A stretch of 64,000 nucleotides of DNA from NCBI GenBank assembly GCA_965224285.1, contig OZ245043.1:3472001-3536000 (forward strand), written 5' to 3'. A program made the translations under genes and the position numbers. Positions 44,530-54,462 of the stretch are shown here, piece after piece; position 1 is the first letter of the stretch, and each line of letters starts with the position of its first letter. This DNA comes from JAJCYK01 sp965224285 (GTDB lineage: Bacteria; Bacteroidota; Bacteroidia; Cytophagales; Cyclobacteriaceae). The notes under the pieces were generated by a model. It made no database searches. It was not told where the DNA came from and worked only from the letters and a program-made list of their open reading frames with translations.

Positions 44530-45525
44530 ATGCACGTCTCTAAATTTCTGACCATCTCGTACTTTTGGGTGTGTCCATTGTTAGGTTGGAGTCAAGTACA
44601 CCAAAATGTCGAAAATAGTTCTAAGAAACAGTTACCTGAATTGGAGGACTGGTTTCTTTCAACGGGTAACTGGCAAAGTGATCCACAGTTATACGTTCGA
44701 GAATTTGGAGGTGGCAAAGACACTGTCATCATGCTCCATGGTGGTTGGGGGGCTGAGCATAGTGGATTCATAGCCGCAGTGAGAGACTTAAAAAATGATT
44801 TCCGATTTATATTTTATGACCAGAGAGGTTCCCTGCGATCGCCATTTCCTGATTCTTTAATTACATTTAACGAACATATTGAGGACTTAGAGCGACTTCG
44901 TCAGGAATTAAAACTAAACAAGTTAAATATAGTTGGACATTCGATGGGAGCAGTATTAGCCAGTGCTTATGCTTTCAAATATCCAAATCGAATAAAGAAG
45001 TTGACACTTTTGGCACCGGCTCATTTAAAAAATCCTATTCCAGAAGAAGATATAGACATACAACATCAGGAGTCTTTGGCCTTTCAAGAGTTCATGGATA
45101 GACCGGCTGTTAAGCGAGAATTGAAAATTTACGGACTCAATAGAGAATCACCTCCGCTATCCTCGCTCGAAGAGACCAGTAAGTCCCGTATTAACTTTGG
45201 TAGCAGAATGTTGTATAATATCACTAAGTGGTCAAATTTAACTGGCGGGGGTGCTCTGTATAAGGGTAATGTTTTCCCGCTAACCGCAAGTACATATCCC
45301 CGTACGGGTTGGGATTATATACAAGAGTTCAAGAGAGAGTCATACCCTGTTAACATCCTAGTAGGCGATCACGACTTTTTGGATTTTGGGAATGAACTGA
45401 TAAAGAAATGGGTCAAGGGTATTAATCAAATTAATTTAGTAATAGTTACCAATGCCGGTCACATGATCTGGTTGGATCAGCCGGAAGTGTTTACAAGTGA
45501 ATTAAAATTGTTACTAACCAAATAG
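44530..45525 (+). CDS. Alpha/beta hydrolase, proline iminopeptidase-like, secreted
   Basis: A 331-residue protein from ATG 44530, which gives a signal peptide (FLTISYFWVCPLLGWSQ); a GTG at 44494 would add 12 residues. Oxyanion HGGWGAEHSG, nucleophile GHSMGAVLAS, Asp in LVGDHDFLD and His in NAGHMIWLDQ form a complete catalytic set. The MLHGGWG and YDQRGSLRS motifs are typical of prolyl iminopeptidases (S33). It follows the FtsX-type permease in the same orientation. Confidence 0.83.
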   Translation: MHVSKFLTISYFWVCPLLGWSQVHQNVENSSKKQLPELEDWFLSTGNWQSDPQLYVREFGGGKDTVIMLHGGWGAEHSGFIAAVRDLKNDFRFIFYDQRGSLRSPFPDSLITFNEHIEDLERLRQELKLNKLNIVGHSMGAVLASAYAFKYPNRIKKLTLLAPAHLKNPIPEEDIDIQHQESLAFQEFMDRPAVKRELKIYGLNRESPPLSSLEETSKSRINFGSRMLYNITKWSNLTGGGALYKGNVFPLTASTYPRTGWDYIQEFKRESYPVNILVGDHDFLDFGNELIKKWVKGINQINLVIVTNAGHMIWLDQPEVFTSELKLLLTK

Positions 45526-45555
45526 CCTTGTGAATATCTGAAACTTCTTTCAATA

Positions 45556-45610
45556 GTGACCGGCTGCTTCTGGTATTGTGTAGCCTTAGGACCAAAACCG
45601 TCCACTTCGT
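45556..45610 (+). repeat. GCTTTTGGTAT-family intergenic repeat, copy 1 (degenerate)
   Basis: GACCGGCTGCTTCTGGTATTG from 45558 on; the 5-prime arm matches the copies at 50093, 46771 and 59821, the 3-prime arm is weak. Confidence 0.55.
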
Positions 45611-45714
45611 TAGCATTCCCATTAGATTTGAAATCTCGTTACTCAGAGATAAGGTGTATTTCTGCTAACTTAAAAGGCTAGATAAGATCAAAAACATGTA
45701 AAACTGCCCTTTAA

Positions 45715-46687
45715 AGATACTTTTATTTGTACTGGCCTTTTTCATTTACTGACAACCTGGTTGCTCAGAAAATAATGCAAACCTATCAGGACGCAAGGCC
45801 AGACAGTGTGAGGATAGGATACGGCAATAATGTTTTTCTAAAATATATCTCAAGAGGTTATTCGCTAGCCATTCCTGATTCTTTGGAGAGTATTGCTGGG
45901 ATGCTAATATTCTTGGAGGATTCAAAGTACAATAATAGAAATGATCAAGGAAAACAGATCTACTCTCAAGCAAACGAAGCTAAATTTGCTGTCTTGTCAA
46001 TTTCTTCAGAAATTCCTCTAGACATTTTCTTTGCAGATAGCTCATTGATGGATCTGCACCATTCGATTGAACACATAATAAGGGAGAATCGTCTACCTAA
46101 TAAAAATATATTTTTTTCTTGGCTCGGGTTTAACCGCACACAATATTTTAAAATATATAATATTTATTAAAAGCCGGAATCTACAGTTTCAACCTAATAT
46201 AACCGGTATTGTGTTGGTTGATGGGATATTAGATTGGGTAAGAGTCTGGTATTCTGCGAAAAAAGGCATTAGGAATAACTTTGATCAAGGGGTGGTGTGG
46301 GAAAGTAATTTGTTCACATATCTTTTCGAGACAAACCTAAAAGGAACACCAGAGGACAACTTAGAAAGATATCTAGATTTTTCAGCCTACAGCTATTATG
46401 ACCCCGATAGTAGACATCTAAAGTACTTCAAAGGCTACTCTTATAGGGCCTACACGGAACCTGCAACCTTACACATGATAAACACCAAAAGGAAAACTAT
46501 ATTCGATTCTAACCATCCAGATATGGTTGGACTCATCAATGAACTCAGACTTGTTGGCAATGAAGATTCTGAGTTAATTATTTTTTTCCCGGACGAAACT
46601 AGGCCTGTTCCAACAAATCCAAGTCAATTATGGGGGACGATAGACAAAGATGAACTTATGAGATGGATTATCCGACAAACTGATTAG
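45715..46687 (+). pseudogene. Secreted alpha/beta-hydrolase-like gene, frame-disrupted
   Basis: Two frames together make one product. The first (45727-46170) runs DARPDSVRIGYGNNVFLKYIS to NIFF; at a run of seven T (46111-46117) removing one base joins it to LGSGLTAHNILKYIIFIKS and then to VLVDGILDWVRVWYSAKKG in the frame ending at 46687. Upstream, a lipoprotein-like signal (LLFVLAFFIY, then QPGCSENN) is in yet another frame, broken by a TGA. The G-S-G turn in LGSGLTAHN could be the nucleophile elbow. With two lesions it looks like a pseudogene, although homopolymer sequencing error could explain the T-run one. Confidence 0.65.
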
Positions 46688-46770
46688 CTTTTCAAGTACG
46701 GGATTAGATCATGGCCTTTTATAAAACTGTTAGTTGAGTTTTGGAGAAGTAACATCTACAGTTTTTTTTT

Positions 46771-46833
46771 GACAGGCCGCTTTTGGTATTTATTTGCCTC
46801 TAACCGAATTACCAAATCGGCTCCAAAAGGGTC
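46771..46833 (+). repeat. GCTTTTGGTAT-family intergenic repeat, copy 2
   Basis: GACAGGCCGCTTTTGGTAT at 46771 and CCAAATCGGCTCCAAAAGGG at 46813 match the copy at 50093 along their length. CTTTTGG and CCAAAAG form an inverted repeat. It lies between convergent genes. Confidence 0.65.
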
Positions 46834-46925
46834 TGTGTAATATGTCGACAACGGATTCAATAATCTTACATCAGGGGATTTAGTCAAATGAAGACCGATT
46901 AGCTGCAAAGTGTGAATGACATGAT

Positions 46926-48399
46926 CTATTTTGCCGCCTCAATTAACCCGATTGCAAAGTCTAATGTAGGGTCATTACCATTAACTAAGTCCTTAATGGT
47001 GGCCTGCACCTGGTAGTCGGGTATTACTCCACCTTCAGCGTTCGGAGTCTCAAGCTCAAAGTATGTTTGCAAAGGTGGTATTGAGAAAGAAATACCAGTA
47101 TTAGCGAGTTGAAATGAGACGGAACGACCACCAGTAACTCCATTTGAATACCCGCCGGATTCTTCTCCAATGATTAGGCCTCGGCCTGTCGATTTTATAT
47201 AAGCCGCCAATATTGAACCAGCAGAAAAAGTAAGGCCATCAACTAAAACGTAAACTTTACCTCTGTATGAGGGCGAGCTGACCTGCTGCTCCATAAACAG
47301 ATCATCCCCGTTTGTCACCCAAATGTCCCCACCTTCATCCTGAGCGTACTGATATTTGTTATAGGTATAGTTTTCAGTGTATGAATCATAGTTCAAGTTT
47401 ATCACACGCATTTGCATATACCATTTAAATGGTGCATCTGCCAAATATGAATATAGCAGAGATGTTAGATCATCAATGCCCCCTCCATTTCCTCTCAAAT
47501 CAATAATTAGATTTGAGATGTTCCGTTTAGAGAGTTCGGTAAATAAGGAATCAACTGATTTAAAAAGAGTCTTTGGCTCATCTCCACGTGTAAAAAATCG
47601 GTCAATTTTGAGGATTGAATGATTCCGATTTCCTTTGATAGCAAACGCTATCGGAGAGTTCATCAATTCGTTAGGAGGTAATTTACTATCATATCTTTCC
47701 CAGTGGCTTGATGCTTTATCCAGATCTTTTTTTGCCATTACCTTGGCCTCCTTTTCTGAATGCTCTCCAGGTGGTTTATATCTAATTTTAAAGGAATCGG
47801 GATAACCGATCAGCGTAGCATAGAAGTAGCTGAAATATTTGCCCAGCTTTTGATATCGTGCAGTCTGAATAAAACCATCTGCTCTTACAGCGTTGTAGAA
47901 TAAGCTTAATAATTCTCTGTATGATTGATCATTTATACTTAAAATTTTGAGATCCATCCGGAATATTATTTTCATCGCTCAGGTTATGGTAGGTATATAA
48001 CTTGCCATCGATTACTCTTACCATGAACGGAAAGTTTTTCGAATTAGAAAAAACATGTCGGTTGTAGGTGGGTGATACACCAATATTAGTATGGCCACAG
48101 CGAACTTTGGAAATGAATGGTATCAGTATTCTATAAAATTCTATATCGGTCAGGGGTTCAATTAGCGAATTTGACAAACTGTCAAATCTAGCATCCCAAA
48201 TGTCCTTAGGTTCAAATCTGTATAGTCCTGGATGCACATTTTCTAATACCGATCTAAGCTGGAAGAAATCAAGTTTGAGTTCTTCAGGTGAAAATTGCCT
48301 GTTTGGATTGTCCGGTAATATTTTTTCCTCTTGAGAAAAGGCAAGGCTAGCGCATGCGACCAAATAAATGGTCGTTACCATTATTCTAAAACTATTCAT
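46926..48399 (-). pseudogene. S41 (C-terminal processing) peptidase, frameshifted
   Basis: From ATG at 48399 a signal peptide (TIYLVACASLAFSQ) and an S41 N-terminal domain (ENVHPGLYRFEPKD, RCGHTNIG) run to 47929. The product then continues in another frame (ILSINDQSYRELL) after one extra base near 47950. The rest is a TSPc/PDZ-type domain: NLIIDLRGNGGG, the catalytic serine in GLTFSAGSIL, and GGVIPDYQVQ. Removing one base restores a typical tail-specific protease of about 490 residues. It lies 10 bases after the BlaR1-like gene on the same strand and was probably part of that operon. Confidence 0.78.
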
Positions 48400-48408
48400 T
48401 GAATTAGA

Positions 48409-49566
48409 TTAAAGCGGGTTAAGTTCTATTTCATTTTCGACTTCCAGATTCACGTCAAGTTCTAAAGGGACATCGGTATCAACCTCAACTGGAACAGGAA
48501 TCTCTATCATGTATTCTTCTCCCTGTTGTGGCAATGAATCCGATAGGGTATGAGGTTTTTGATTGCTAGAAGTTGGTAAAGCATATTTCAGCTTCTCTAC
48601 ATGAAACCCAGGGACAGCAGTCACAAAAAGAATGGAAAGGAATAATTGGATCAAGATAACTTTCCACTTTCTCGAAGGCTGCCCAGCATGTTTAATATCT
48701 AGCACATTATCAATTCTTTTAGAGAGGGAAGTCGGGGAAAATGCAAGTCCCGGTGCTAGGTTGTCACCAACTTCACTTTTCCAGCTCGCTATCTGAAGAA
48801 TTGAATTTGCTAGAGCCTTTTTGTCTTTCGTTAATCGCACGGCTCTGGTATCACAGTTGGATTCACTGATTTGGATTAACTCTTGGAAGAGAAGCCAGTT
48901 TAATGGCTGAAAGAAGAATATTAGTTTAAAGCATTTATAAGCTTGTAACCAATACCAATCTCGTCTAATCAGGTGCATTGCCTCGTGCGCCAACATAGAT
49001 TTGAATTCATTGTTATCTAAGTTGGAGAAAGCAAAACTGGGGATAACCATCCGATTTGTTCCATAAACAAAAGGGCTGGTACTTTTCGGAGAAACCATAA
49101 AATCAATTCTTTGCTCAGTTCCTATGATATCTTTATGTTGATTTAGCTTTGTTATTTGGCTAGGTGTTAATGGGATCAAAGGCTTGGTTGATTTTAAAAA
49201 TGATTTAACCAAGATCATATGTCTGATTACTAATGTTAAAGAGGTAAAAATCCATATTATCAACAACGTGGTAGACCAATTGAGCTTTTCGGTGTGTTCT
49301 GAAGCATCGACTATACCTAGAAAATTATAAGTAGTGTTGCTTACTACAAAAGGATCATTCGAACTTCCGGGCTCAGTAAGTAGCTGTATCAACGAGGTAA
49401 ATACCCCACCGAACATTGCAAACCGCAGTATCAGCTCCTTTGCTTCAATACAGGAAAAAATTTTCAGAATTACCTTCAGTGTAAGGAATATAAGAGTGCT
49501 GTGTATCAGGTATGTACCAAACCAGGAGATGACATAAACAGAGTAGGTATTTATCGCTTCCATCAT
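48409..49566 (-). CDS. BlaR1/M56-type membrane metallopeptidase (no sensor domain)
   Basis: A 385-residue protein. Membrane segments lie near residues 10-35, 45-65 and 100-125, the Peptidase_M56 site HEAMH is at residues 194-198, and another segment is at about 310-325. After that comes only a short Pro/Glu-rich tail, so the penicillin-binding sensor domain of classical BlaR1 is missing. It starts inside the end of the BlaI-like gene (ATG overlap), so the two are co-translated. By analogy it would cleave or inactivate the repressor on a signal that is unknown here. Confidence 0.88.
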   Translation of the reverse strand: MMEAINTYSVYVISWFGTYLIHSTLIFLTLKVILKIFSCIEAKELILRFAMFGGVFTSLIQLLTEPGSSNDPFVVSNTTYNFLGIVDASEHTEKLNWSTTLLIIWIFTSLTLVIRHMILVKSFLKSTKPLIPLTPSQITKLNQHKDIIGTEQRIDFMVSPKSTSPFVYGTNRMVIPSFAFSNLDNNEFKSMLAHEAMHLIRRDWYWLQAYKCFKLIFFFQPLNWLLFQELIQISESNCDTRAVRLTKDKKALANSILQIASWKSEVGDNLAPGLAFSPTSLSKRIDNVLDIKHAGQPSRKWKVILIQLFLSILFVTAVPGFHVEKLKYALPTSSNQKPHTLSDSLPQQGEEYMIEIPVPVEVDTDVPLELDVNLEVENEIELNPL

Positions 49567-49922
49567 TTCATGCTGTTAATCTTATCTTTTAATGCTTTGA
49601 TCTCCTCTTGATCTATGTCGGTCTCATTCACCAGATAATTTACTAGTGAGATATTATCCCCATTAAAAAACTTATCCACTAAGGTTGAAACCATGGATTG
49701 TTTAATGTCCTTTTCCCTTACTTCAGGCATGTACACATACCGCTTTCCTTCTTTTCTATGGCTCACAATATTTCTTTTCTCCAATCTGGATAATACTGTG
49801 CTAATTGTAGTCACCGCTAACTCTTTCGTTTCAAGTAAAGAATCACGTATTTCTAATACCGTGGCTTCTTGCCGACTCCATAGAACACGCATAATTTTGA
49901 GTTGAAGTTCGTCTAGTTTCAT
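49563..49922 (-). CDS. BlaI/MecI-type winged-helix repressor
   Basis: A 119-residue protein matching the BlaI family: LDELQLKIMRVLWSRQEATV, then the recognition helix LAVTTISTVLSRLEKRNIV and the wing VSHRKEGKRYVYMPEV; the C terminus forms the dimer interface. It would repress the operon from palindromes just upstream (49941-49978) until inactivated by the M56 partner. Confidence 0.92.
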   Translation of the reverse strand: MKLDELQLKIMRVLWSRQEATVLEIRDSLLETKELAVTTISTVLSRLEKRNIVSHRKEGKRYVYMPEVREKDIKQSMVSTLVDKFFNGDNISLVNYLVNETDIDQEEIKALKDKINSMK

Positions 49923-49940
49923 GTGTACTCATTAATTACT

Positions 49941-49978
49941 ACTACAGGTGTAGTTTCAAATCTACTACAGCTGTAGTA
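49941..49978. promoter_or_regulatory. Tandem BlaI-type operators
   Basis: A perfect palindrome TACTACAGCTGTAGTA lies at 49963-49978. A second copy ACTACAGGTGTAGT lies at 49941-49954, with its centre 23 bp away. Both carry the TACAnnTGTA core known for BlaI/MecI operators. They sit directly upstream of the BlaI-like gene, which is read leftwards. Confidence 0.88.
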
Positions 49979-50279
49979 ATAAAGCAAACATCTTGGATAA
50001 AATTTCCAAAATTAAGACTGCAGCTTTTTATTCCGCCTTAATTAATTGCAGAGTAGGGTGGGCGAGCAGGATTATAGATGTAACTACTAATACTGACCGG
50101 CTGCTTTTGGTATGCTTCTGACCGTCACTGAATAACCAAATCGACTCCAAAGGGGCCATTCGCTTAGCAAAGCTTCAATATTTCGGTAACTCACAATTCC
50201 TTGGTTTTTTAGGCAAAGTTGTTAAATCGAATCTACATTAAACAAAGATACTCGCCTGCAGACTACGACATCATTCTCA
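49979..50279. other. Spacer between BlaI operators and the esterase gene
   Basis: About 300 bases with no reading frame of note. It holds repeat copy 3 at 50093-50157. Confidence 0.5.
50093..50157 (+). repeat. GCTTTTGGTAT-family intergenic repeat, copy 3
   Basis: GACCGGCTGCTTTTGGTAT from 50095 and CCAAATCGACTCCAAAGGGG from 50135 make the best-preserved copy. It aligns over about 63 bases with copy 2. Confidence 0.65.
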
Positions 50280-51254
50280 CTAATCTACTTTGGTAGCAAA
50301 TTTAATTTTATCTGAAAGCAGTTTGAATCCTGTTACTTGTTTTTCGCCGATAAAATGAATCCCTAAGGATGGGCTGTTCTCAAAGAAGAAAATGCTATCA
50401 GATTCTGCGACAAGCTTCCTGTTATACTTTTTGTTTAAGGTTAAGGAAAGTTTACCGTTCTCCGGAATTATTTCCGCAGTGTCTCTATCTATTAGGTAAG
50501 TGCCTGAAAATTTTGAAAGATTCCTTTTGGAAAGTTCTTTTGGTTTGGGAACATTATTTCTTCGATCTTGCTGCAGTAGCCATTGGTATATTTCCTCATT
50601 CTTATAGGTCTGTTCCCAAGTATCATGGCCTACTCCAGGATATTTGGTGAACTTTGGTTTTCCACCATAAGACTGTAGTGCATCGAAAATTCTTTGGTTA
50701 CAATCAATCTCAACAATTTCATCTGCTTCCCCATGAAAAATCCAAATGGGGAGATTGCGCAATTTCCAGGGGTTAGTGATATTGGATTCGCTACTACACC
50801 CCGAAACTGGAATAATCGCGGCAAATCGGTCTGGGGAATTGAAGGCCCATTCCCAGGAAGCATGCCCTCCCATACTATGACCTGATAAATATATTTTATT
50901 CTCTTCGATCCGGTAATCTGTTAAGACATCACTCAGTAAAAATTTTAAAATATCCACGTTCCATAATCTGGTATTTTTTAAAGGAGTAACAATCACGAAG
51001 GGATATTCTTTACCCGATAAGATTCGGGATGGGAAATAATCCTTTTTTAAACCTGCAATGGATGACTCGCCTAACCCCCCATATAGATAAATCAGCAAAG
51101 GCCATTTTTTGAGTGTATCGCTGGTATATTGCTCCGGTAAGTAAATCAAATAATCGGTGGTAATTACTGATCGTTTTTCAATGAGTTGACAATAAGTCAA
51201 ATCAATAGAAAACATGCTTAATGCAAAGACTACTATCAATAGACGACGTATCAT
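50280..51254 (-). CDS. Secreted prolyl-oligopeptidase-like alpha/beta hydrolase (esterase)
   Basis: A 324-residue protein with a signal peptide (LLIVVFALSMFSIDLTYCQ). The pattern is of an S9/feruloyl-esterase or PHB depolymerase-like hydrolase: oxyanion PLLIYLYGGLGE, nucleophile GHSMGGHASWEW, Asp in WIFHGEADEIV and His in GVGHDTWEQ. A C-terminal extension of about 70 residues is beta-rich. It is probably in one leftward unit with the beta-lactamase-like gene 56 bases before it. Confidence 0.84.
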   Translation of the reverse strand: MIRRLLIVVFALSMFSIDLTYCQLIEKRSVITTDYLIYLPEQYTSDTLKKWPLLIYLYGGLGESSIAGLKKDYFPSRILSGKEYPFVIVTPLKNTRLWNVDILKFLLSDVLTDYRIEENKIYLSGHSMGGHASWEWAFNSPDRFAAIIPVSGCSSESNITNPWKLRNLPIWIFHGEADEIVEIDCNQRIFDALQSYGGKPKFTKYPGVGHDTWEQTYKNEEIYQWLLQQDRRNNVPKPKELSKRNLSKFSGTYLIDRDTAEIIPENGKLSLTLNKKYNRKLVAESDSIFFFENSPSLGIHFIGEKQVTGFKLLSDKIKFATKVD

Positions 51255-51310
51255 ACTGCCAGTGGTTTAAGTAGATAAATAGAATATTTTAAGATGAATA
51301 ATAGTCGGGA

Positions 51311-52948
51311 TCACTCAATTTTAACTCCGATCCTTTCTCCATTTTGCTTGATTCTGAGCTCTATTATTTGATCATCTTCACGCATAAATATTAATTCGGC
51401 ATCGATATCCTTGGCGAAAAATTTATTTGTGGCATAGGGGATGATTTCCTCTCTATTGGAGCCCATTTGTCCGTAGATCCTATCTTCCTCAACCAAAATT
51501 TCAATCACTCTATCGTTCTCCAGTTGATACAGGCCTTGGAATTCCTCTAGCTGAGCGGGTGTGACTTCCTGCCGCGCATAGCTTTCAATATCACTATCTA
51601 CTCGTACCCATTGCACCTCGCCATCCAAACCTTTTCCCGAAAAGGAATCGAAGTTATTTCTTTTGTTTGTAGAAAAATCCAGCAGTGTCAAGTTTGCAAT
51701 TAGCAGTAATTCATCTTGCTTGACAGGTAGTAGTATAGACTTGTTTCGGCCAGCAGCAAACATTACCAGCGTATCATTCTCAAGACGTATGGTTTTTAAT
51801 TCCCTTGTTTCGGACTGGTAAACCCCCTGAAATTTTCTCAGCTGTTTTCGGTTTAAAACAAGAGAATCGTATTGAAAAGGATTACCCATCATTAATGCGA
51901 TCATTTTGCTGGCTACTATCTCCAGGCTTTGATTGCACTCACAATTGGTCAGGATAGTCACCAAGAGCCTATCTGCAGGCATATAAATAGCATAAGAGGT
52001 AAAGCCATTTACCGTGCCTCCGTGTTTTATACTTTTGCTCCCCTGAATGTTTCCAATCCGCCAACCGTAACCATAGTTTATCTGCCTGCCATTACTAAGG
52101 GTGTGGTTTGTAAATAGTATTTCCAAGCTTTGTTCGTTTAGAATATCACCCTTTACCAAACCCGTGATCCATTTGTTTAGGTCACCAGCGGTAGAAAGTA
52201 AAGATCCACCGGCATACGGCACAGTCATGCTTAAAAAATCCGCATTTTGGTGGCCATCTGCAGTTTTTTGATAGCCCTGGACTCTACCGGTAATTATTCT
52301 AGAATGATTATCATACAAGGTACTTTTTAAACCAAGGGGAGTGAAGAACGACCTTTGAAGGTATTCGGCGTATGGCATTCCGCTGACAACTTCTATAATA
52401 TACCCCAAAATTATATATCCGGAATTACTATAATTAAATCCTTCTCCTGGAGCGAAGTCCATCGGTTCATCCTTGAAAAAATCAATTAGTTCAAGTGGGT
52501 CAAAATCAGTTCTTCTGACCAAGTCATCAAACTGATCCAAACTGGTATAGTTAGCGATTCCAGAAGAATGGGTAAGCAACTGTTCGATTGTCACCTGGTT
52601 TCCTGGTGAAGGATAATCGCTGATATACCTTGCAATATTATCAGTAACAGATAATTTTCCTTCTTGCTGCAACCGTAAGATAGCAGCGGCGGTAAACTGT
52701 TTGGTAATAGAGCCAATACGAAAAATATTGGCGGTGGTCATATCGACATCCAACTCTAAACTGGCTTTGCCAAAACTCTTTTCATATTCCACCTGGCCAT
52801 TTCTAGTGGCCAAGACAACGCCCCCGGTCCCGCTATGGGAGAGTTCGGTAAGCAGAATATCCAGTTCATCATTGATATCTTGGGATATACCAGTTTGGCT
52901 TAACATTAATAACAGGGGCAAAGCCTTAATAATATGTTTTGAAATCAT
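51311..52948 (-). CDS. Class C beta-lactamase-fold serine hydrolase with C-terminal lipocalin-like part
   Basis: A 545-residue protein with a signal peptide. The serine motif SITK (Ser80, Lys83) is in RIGSITKQF, the tyrosine motif is in GFNYSNSGYIILGYI, and the third motif appears as SIKHGGTVNGF. The last 180 residues hold two beta-rich repeats with the shared start EFQGLYQLE/KFQGVYQSE, as in DUF3471-type tails. These proteins are usually esterases or D,D-peptidases rather than drug-resistance lactamases. Confidence 0.87.
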   Translation of the reverse strand: MISKHIIKALPLLLMLSQTGISQDINDELDILLTELSHSGTGGVVLATRNGQVEYEKSFGKASLELDVDMTTANIFRIGSITKQFTAAAILRLQQEGKLSVTDNIARYISDYPSPGNQVTIEQLLTHSSGIANYTSLDQFDDLVRRTDFDPLELIDFFKDEPMDFAPGEGFNYSNSGYIILGYIIEVVSGMPYAEYLQRSFFTPLGLKSTLYDNHSRIITGRVQGYQKTADGHQNADFLSMTVPYAGGSLLSTAGDLNKWITGLVKGDILNEQSLEILFTNHTLSNGRQINYGYGWRIGNIQGSKSIKHGGTVNGFTSYAIYMPADRLLVTILTNCECNQSLEIVASKMIALMMGNPFQYDSLVLNRKQLRKFQGVYQSETRELKTIRLENDTLVMFAAGRNKSILLPVKQDELLLIANLTLLDFSTNKRNNFDSFSGKGLDGEVQWVRVDSDIESYARQEVTPAQLEEFQGLYQLENDRVIEILVEEDRIYGQMGSNREEIIPYATNKFFAKDIDAELIFMREDDQIIELRIKQNGERIGVKIE

Positions 52949-52995
52949 AGATGTTCAGTTGTAGTTACCAGATAGAATTTTGATCTAGAATACGA

Positions 52996-53340
52996 TCAAG
53001 GGTCTTTTCTATTGATCTTATTTAGCCAATAATATGAGATGATCAGCCCTCCCCCTAAGAACAAAAAGATGGTTACTGGGAAAACAAACATTCCTATGTA
53101 TTCCAATTCTAAGTTGTAGAGTGCCCCACCTATTAATGTACCAATGGCAATGCTGATACAACATATCCCTAGCACCATGATCAATGGCAAGTAGTTGATG
53201 CTGTTTTTAAAATAATTACTAGGTAGGCCTTTCTCTAAAATGGTCATACGCTCTCTATGCCTGGTAGTGAAGTAATAGTAGCAAATACCAAATACTACCA
53301 GTGACATTGAAATGAAGAGTGCTGCAGAGGTAATTTTCAT
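52996..53340 (-). CDS. Small membrane protein, DUF6249-like
   Basis: A 114-residue protein with three hydrophobic segments (residues about 5-26, 49-72, 82-106). RHRERMTILEKGLP in the first loop matches DUF6249-type proteins often found beside ECF sigma factors in Bacteroidota. It is divergent from the sigma-factor gene. Its role is unknown; a part in membrane-stress sensing is inferred from position. Confidence 0.7.
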   Translation of the reverse strand: MKITSAALFISMSLVVFGICYYYFTTRHRERMTILEKGLPSNYFKNSINYLPLIMVLGICCISIAIGTLIGGALYNLELEYIGMFVFPVTIFLFLGGGLIISYYWLNKINRKDP

Positions 53341-53443
53341 ACTAACCTAAATTTTTGTCTAAAAACTATAATCTTAGACTACGGAATCTACAAAGTGGTC
53401 ACATTATGTGACCGGAAAACGATTTTGGCAGTCTAAATGGGTA

Positions 53444-54031
53444 ATGGCTTTCCAAAGAAAGATCTACAAAGAGGACAGTTATCTAAAGAAAGCCGTTCAA
53501 GGTGACCGCACGGCACTGGAATACCTGGTTAAAACCTACGGTGATTTGGCTTATACTATTGCATTAAGAATAACCAGAAATCGACAAGACTCGGAAGAAA
53601 TAGTGCAGGATTCCTTTATGAAGGCTATCTCCTCGCTAAATACCTTTAGAGGGTCTTCAAAGTTTTCGACGTGGTTTTATAGAATTGTTTACAACACCGC
53701 CATATCCAGAAAGAATAAAAAGTCTAGGTCTATCGTTGATTCGGATTACCAACAGGATTCAGCTAAGATAAAAGGTACCACCAATATCGGATTGAATAAT
53801 TTAATACAAGCTGACAAGGAAAAATACCTGGCTTTTGCACTGAAAAAGTTGTCCGCGGATGATCAAATTATATTTACTATGTATTATAGCACCGGTCTAC
53901 CGCTAGCTGAAATTGGGGAAATTCTAAACATGGACAAGTCTGCCTTAAAAATGAGACTACATCGGGGTAGGATTACATTGAAAAAAGCACTGGAATCAAT
54001 GCTTGGAAATGAAAGAAATGATTTGCTATGA
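53444..54031 (+). CDS. ECF-type RNA polymerase sigma factor
   Basis: A 195-residue protein from ATG 53444; a GTG at 53408 would add 12 residues (MTGKRFWQSKWV) of non-conserved sequence. Region 2 (NRQDSEEIVQDSFMKAISSLNTFRG, FSTWFYRIVYNTAI) and region 4 (LPLAEIGEILNMDKSALKMRLHRG) are complete. It overlaps the next gene (ATGA), a small membrane protein that may act as its regulator or anti-sigma-like partner. Confidence 0.9.
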   Translation: MAFQRKIYKEDSYLKKAVQGDRTALEYLVKTYGDLAYTIALRITRNRQDSEEIVQDSFMKAISSLNTFRGSSKFSTWFYRIVYNTAISRKNKKSRSIVDSDYQQDSAKIKGTTNIGLNNLIQADKEKYLAFALKKLSADDQIIFTMYYSTGLPLAEIGEILNMDKSALKMRLHRGRITLKKALESMLGNERNDLL

Positions 54032-54339
54032 AAGAACTAACGGATAAAGAACTAGATGAACTCCTGCGTAATTTAACTATAGACAAACTTCCTGTAGAGG
54101 CACAGTACAGAATAGTACAGAACGTCTATGCGAAGTATACCAAGGTAAATGCTGCTTCTAGTTTTTGGGAAAGGTACCTAGGTAAATTGATTATGGGAGT
54201 TCTTATCTGCCTACATTTATTTATGCTTCAGCAATTAGTACCTCAGACAGAATTTCCAATGTTCATTTATCCTGTGCTGGCATTGGCGGTTGGTGTCTGG
54301 GCTTTGTTGTTACAAATTAGAGCTAGACATCTAATTTAA
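54028..54339 (+). CDS. Small membrane protein coupled to the sigma factor
   Basis: A 103-residue protein. Residues 1-45 are charged and helical (MKELTDKELDELLRNLTIDKLPVEAQYR), followed by two membrane segments near 53-72 and 77-95. The start overlaps the sigma gene stop by 4 bases. The arrangement suggests an anti-sigma factor or membrane tether, but the family is not recognised. Confidence 0.6.
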   Translation: MKELTDKELDELLRNLTIDKLPVEAQYRIVQNVYAKYTKVNAASSFWERYLGKLIMGVLICLHLFMLQQLVPQTEFPMFIYPVLALAVGVWALLLQIRARHLI

Positions 54340-54390
54340 AACGATTGACCTGCGTTGATGTCAAAAGGCTAGCATCACTTATAGTTTGAA

Positions 54391-54449
54391 TGTCCGCTTT
54401 TGGTATGGTATGAAATAGCCTGTTACTGAATGACACAAACTAGTTTCAG
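54391..54449 (+). repeat. GCTTTTGGTAT-family intergenic repeat, copy 4 (degenerate)
   Basis: TGTCCGCTTTTGGTATGG at 54391 keeps the 5-prime core; the second arm is lost. It lies between convergent genes. Confidence 0.5.
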
Positions 54450-54462
54450 GCTTTATCATTCT

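Noticed and set aside
48409..52948. The beta-lactamase-fold genes plus BlaI/BlaR1 as a drug-resistance cassette
   Set aside because: The BlaR1-like protein lacks a penicillin-binding domain, the BlaI palindromes are not in front of the lactamase-fold gene, and the lactamase-fold proteins have long C-terminal extensions typical of esterases.
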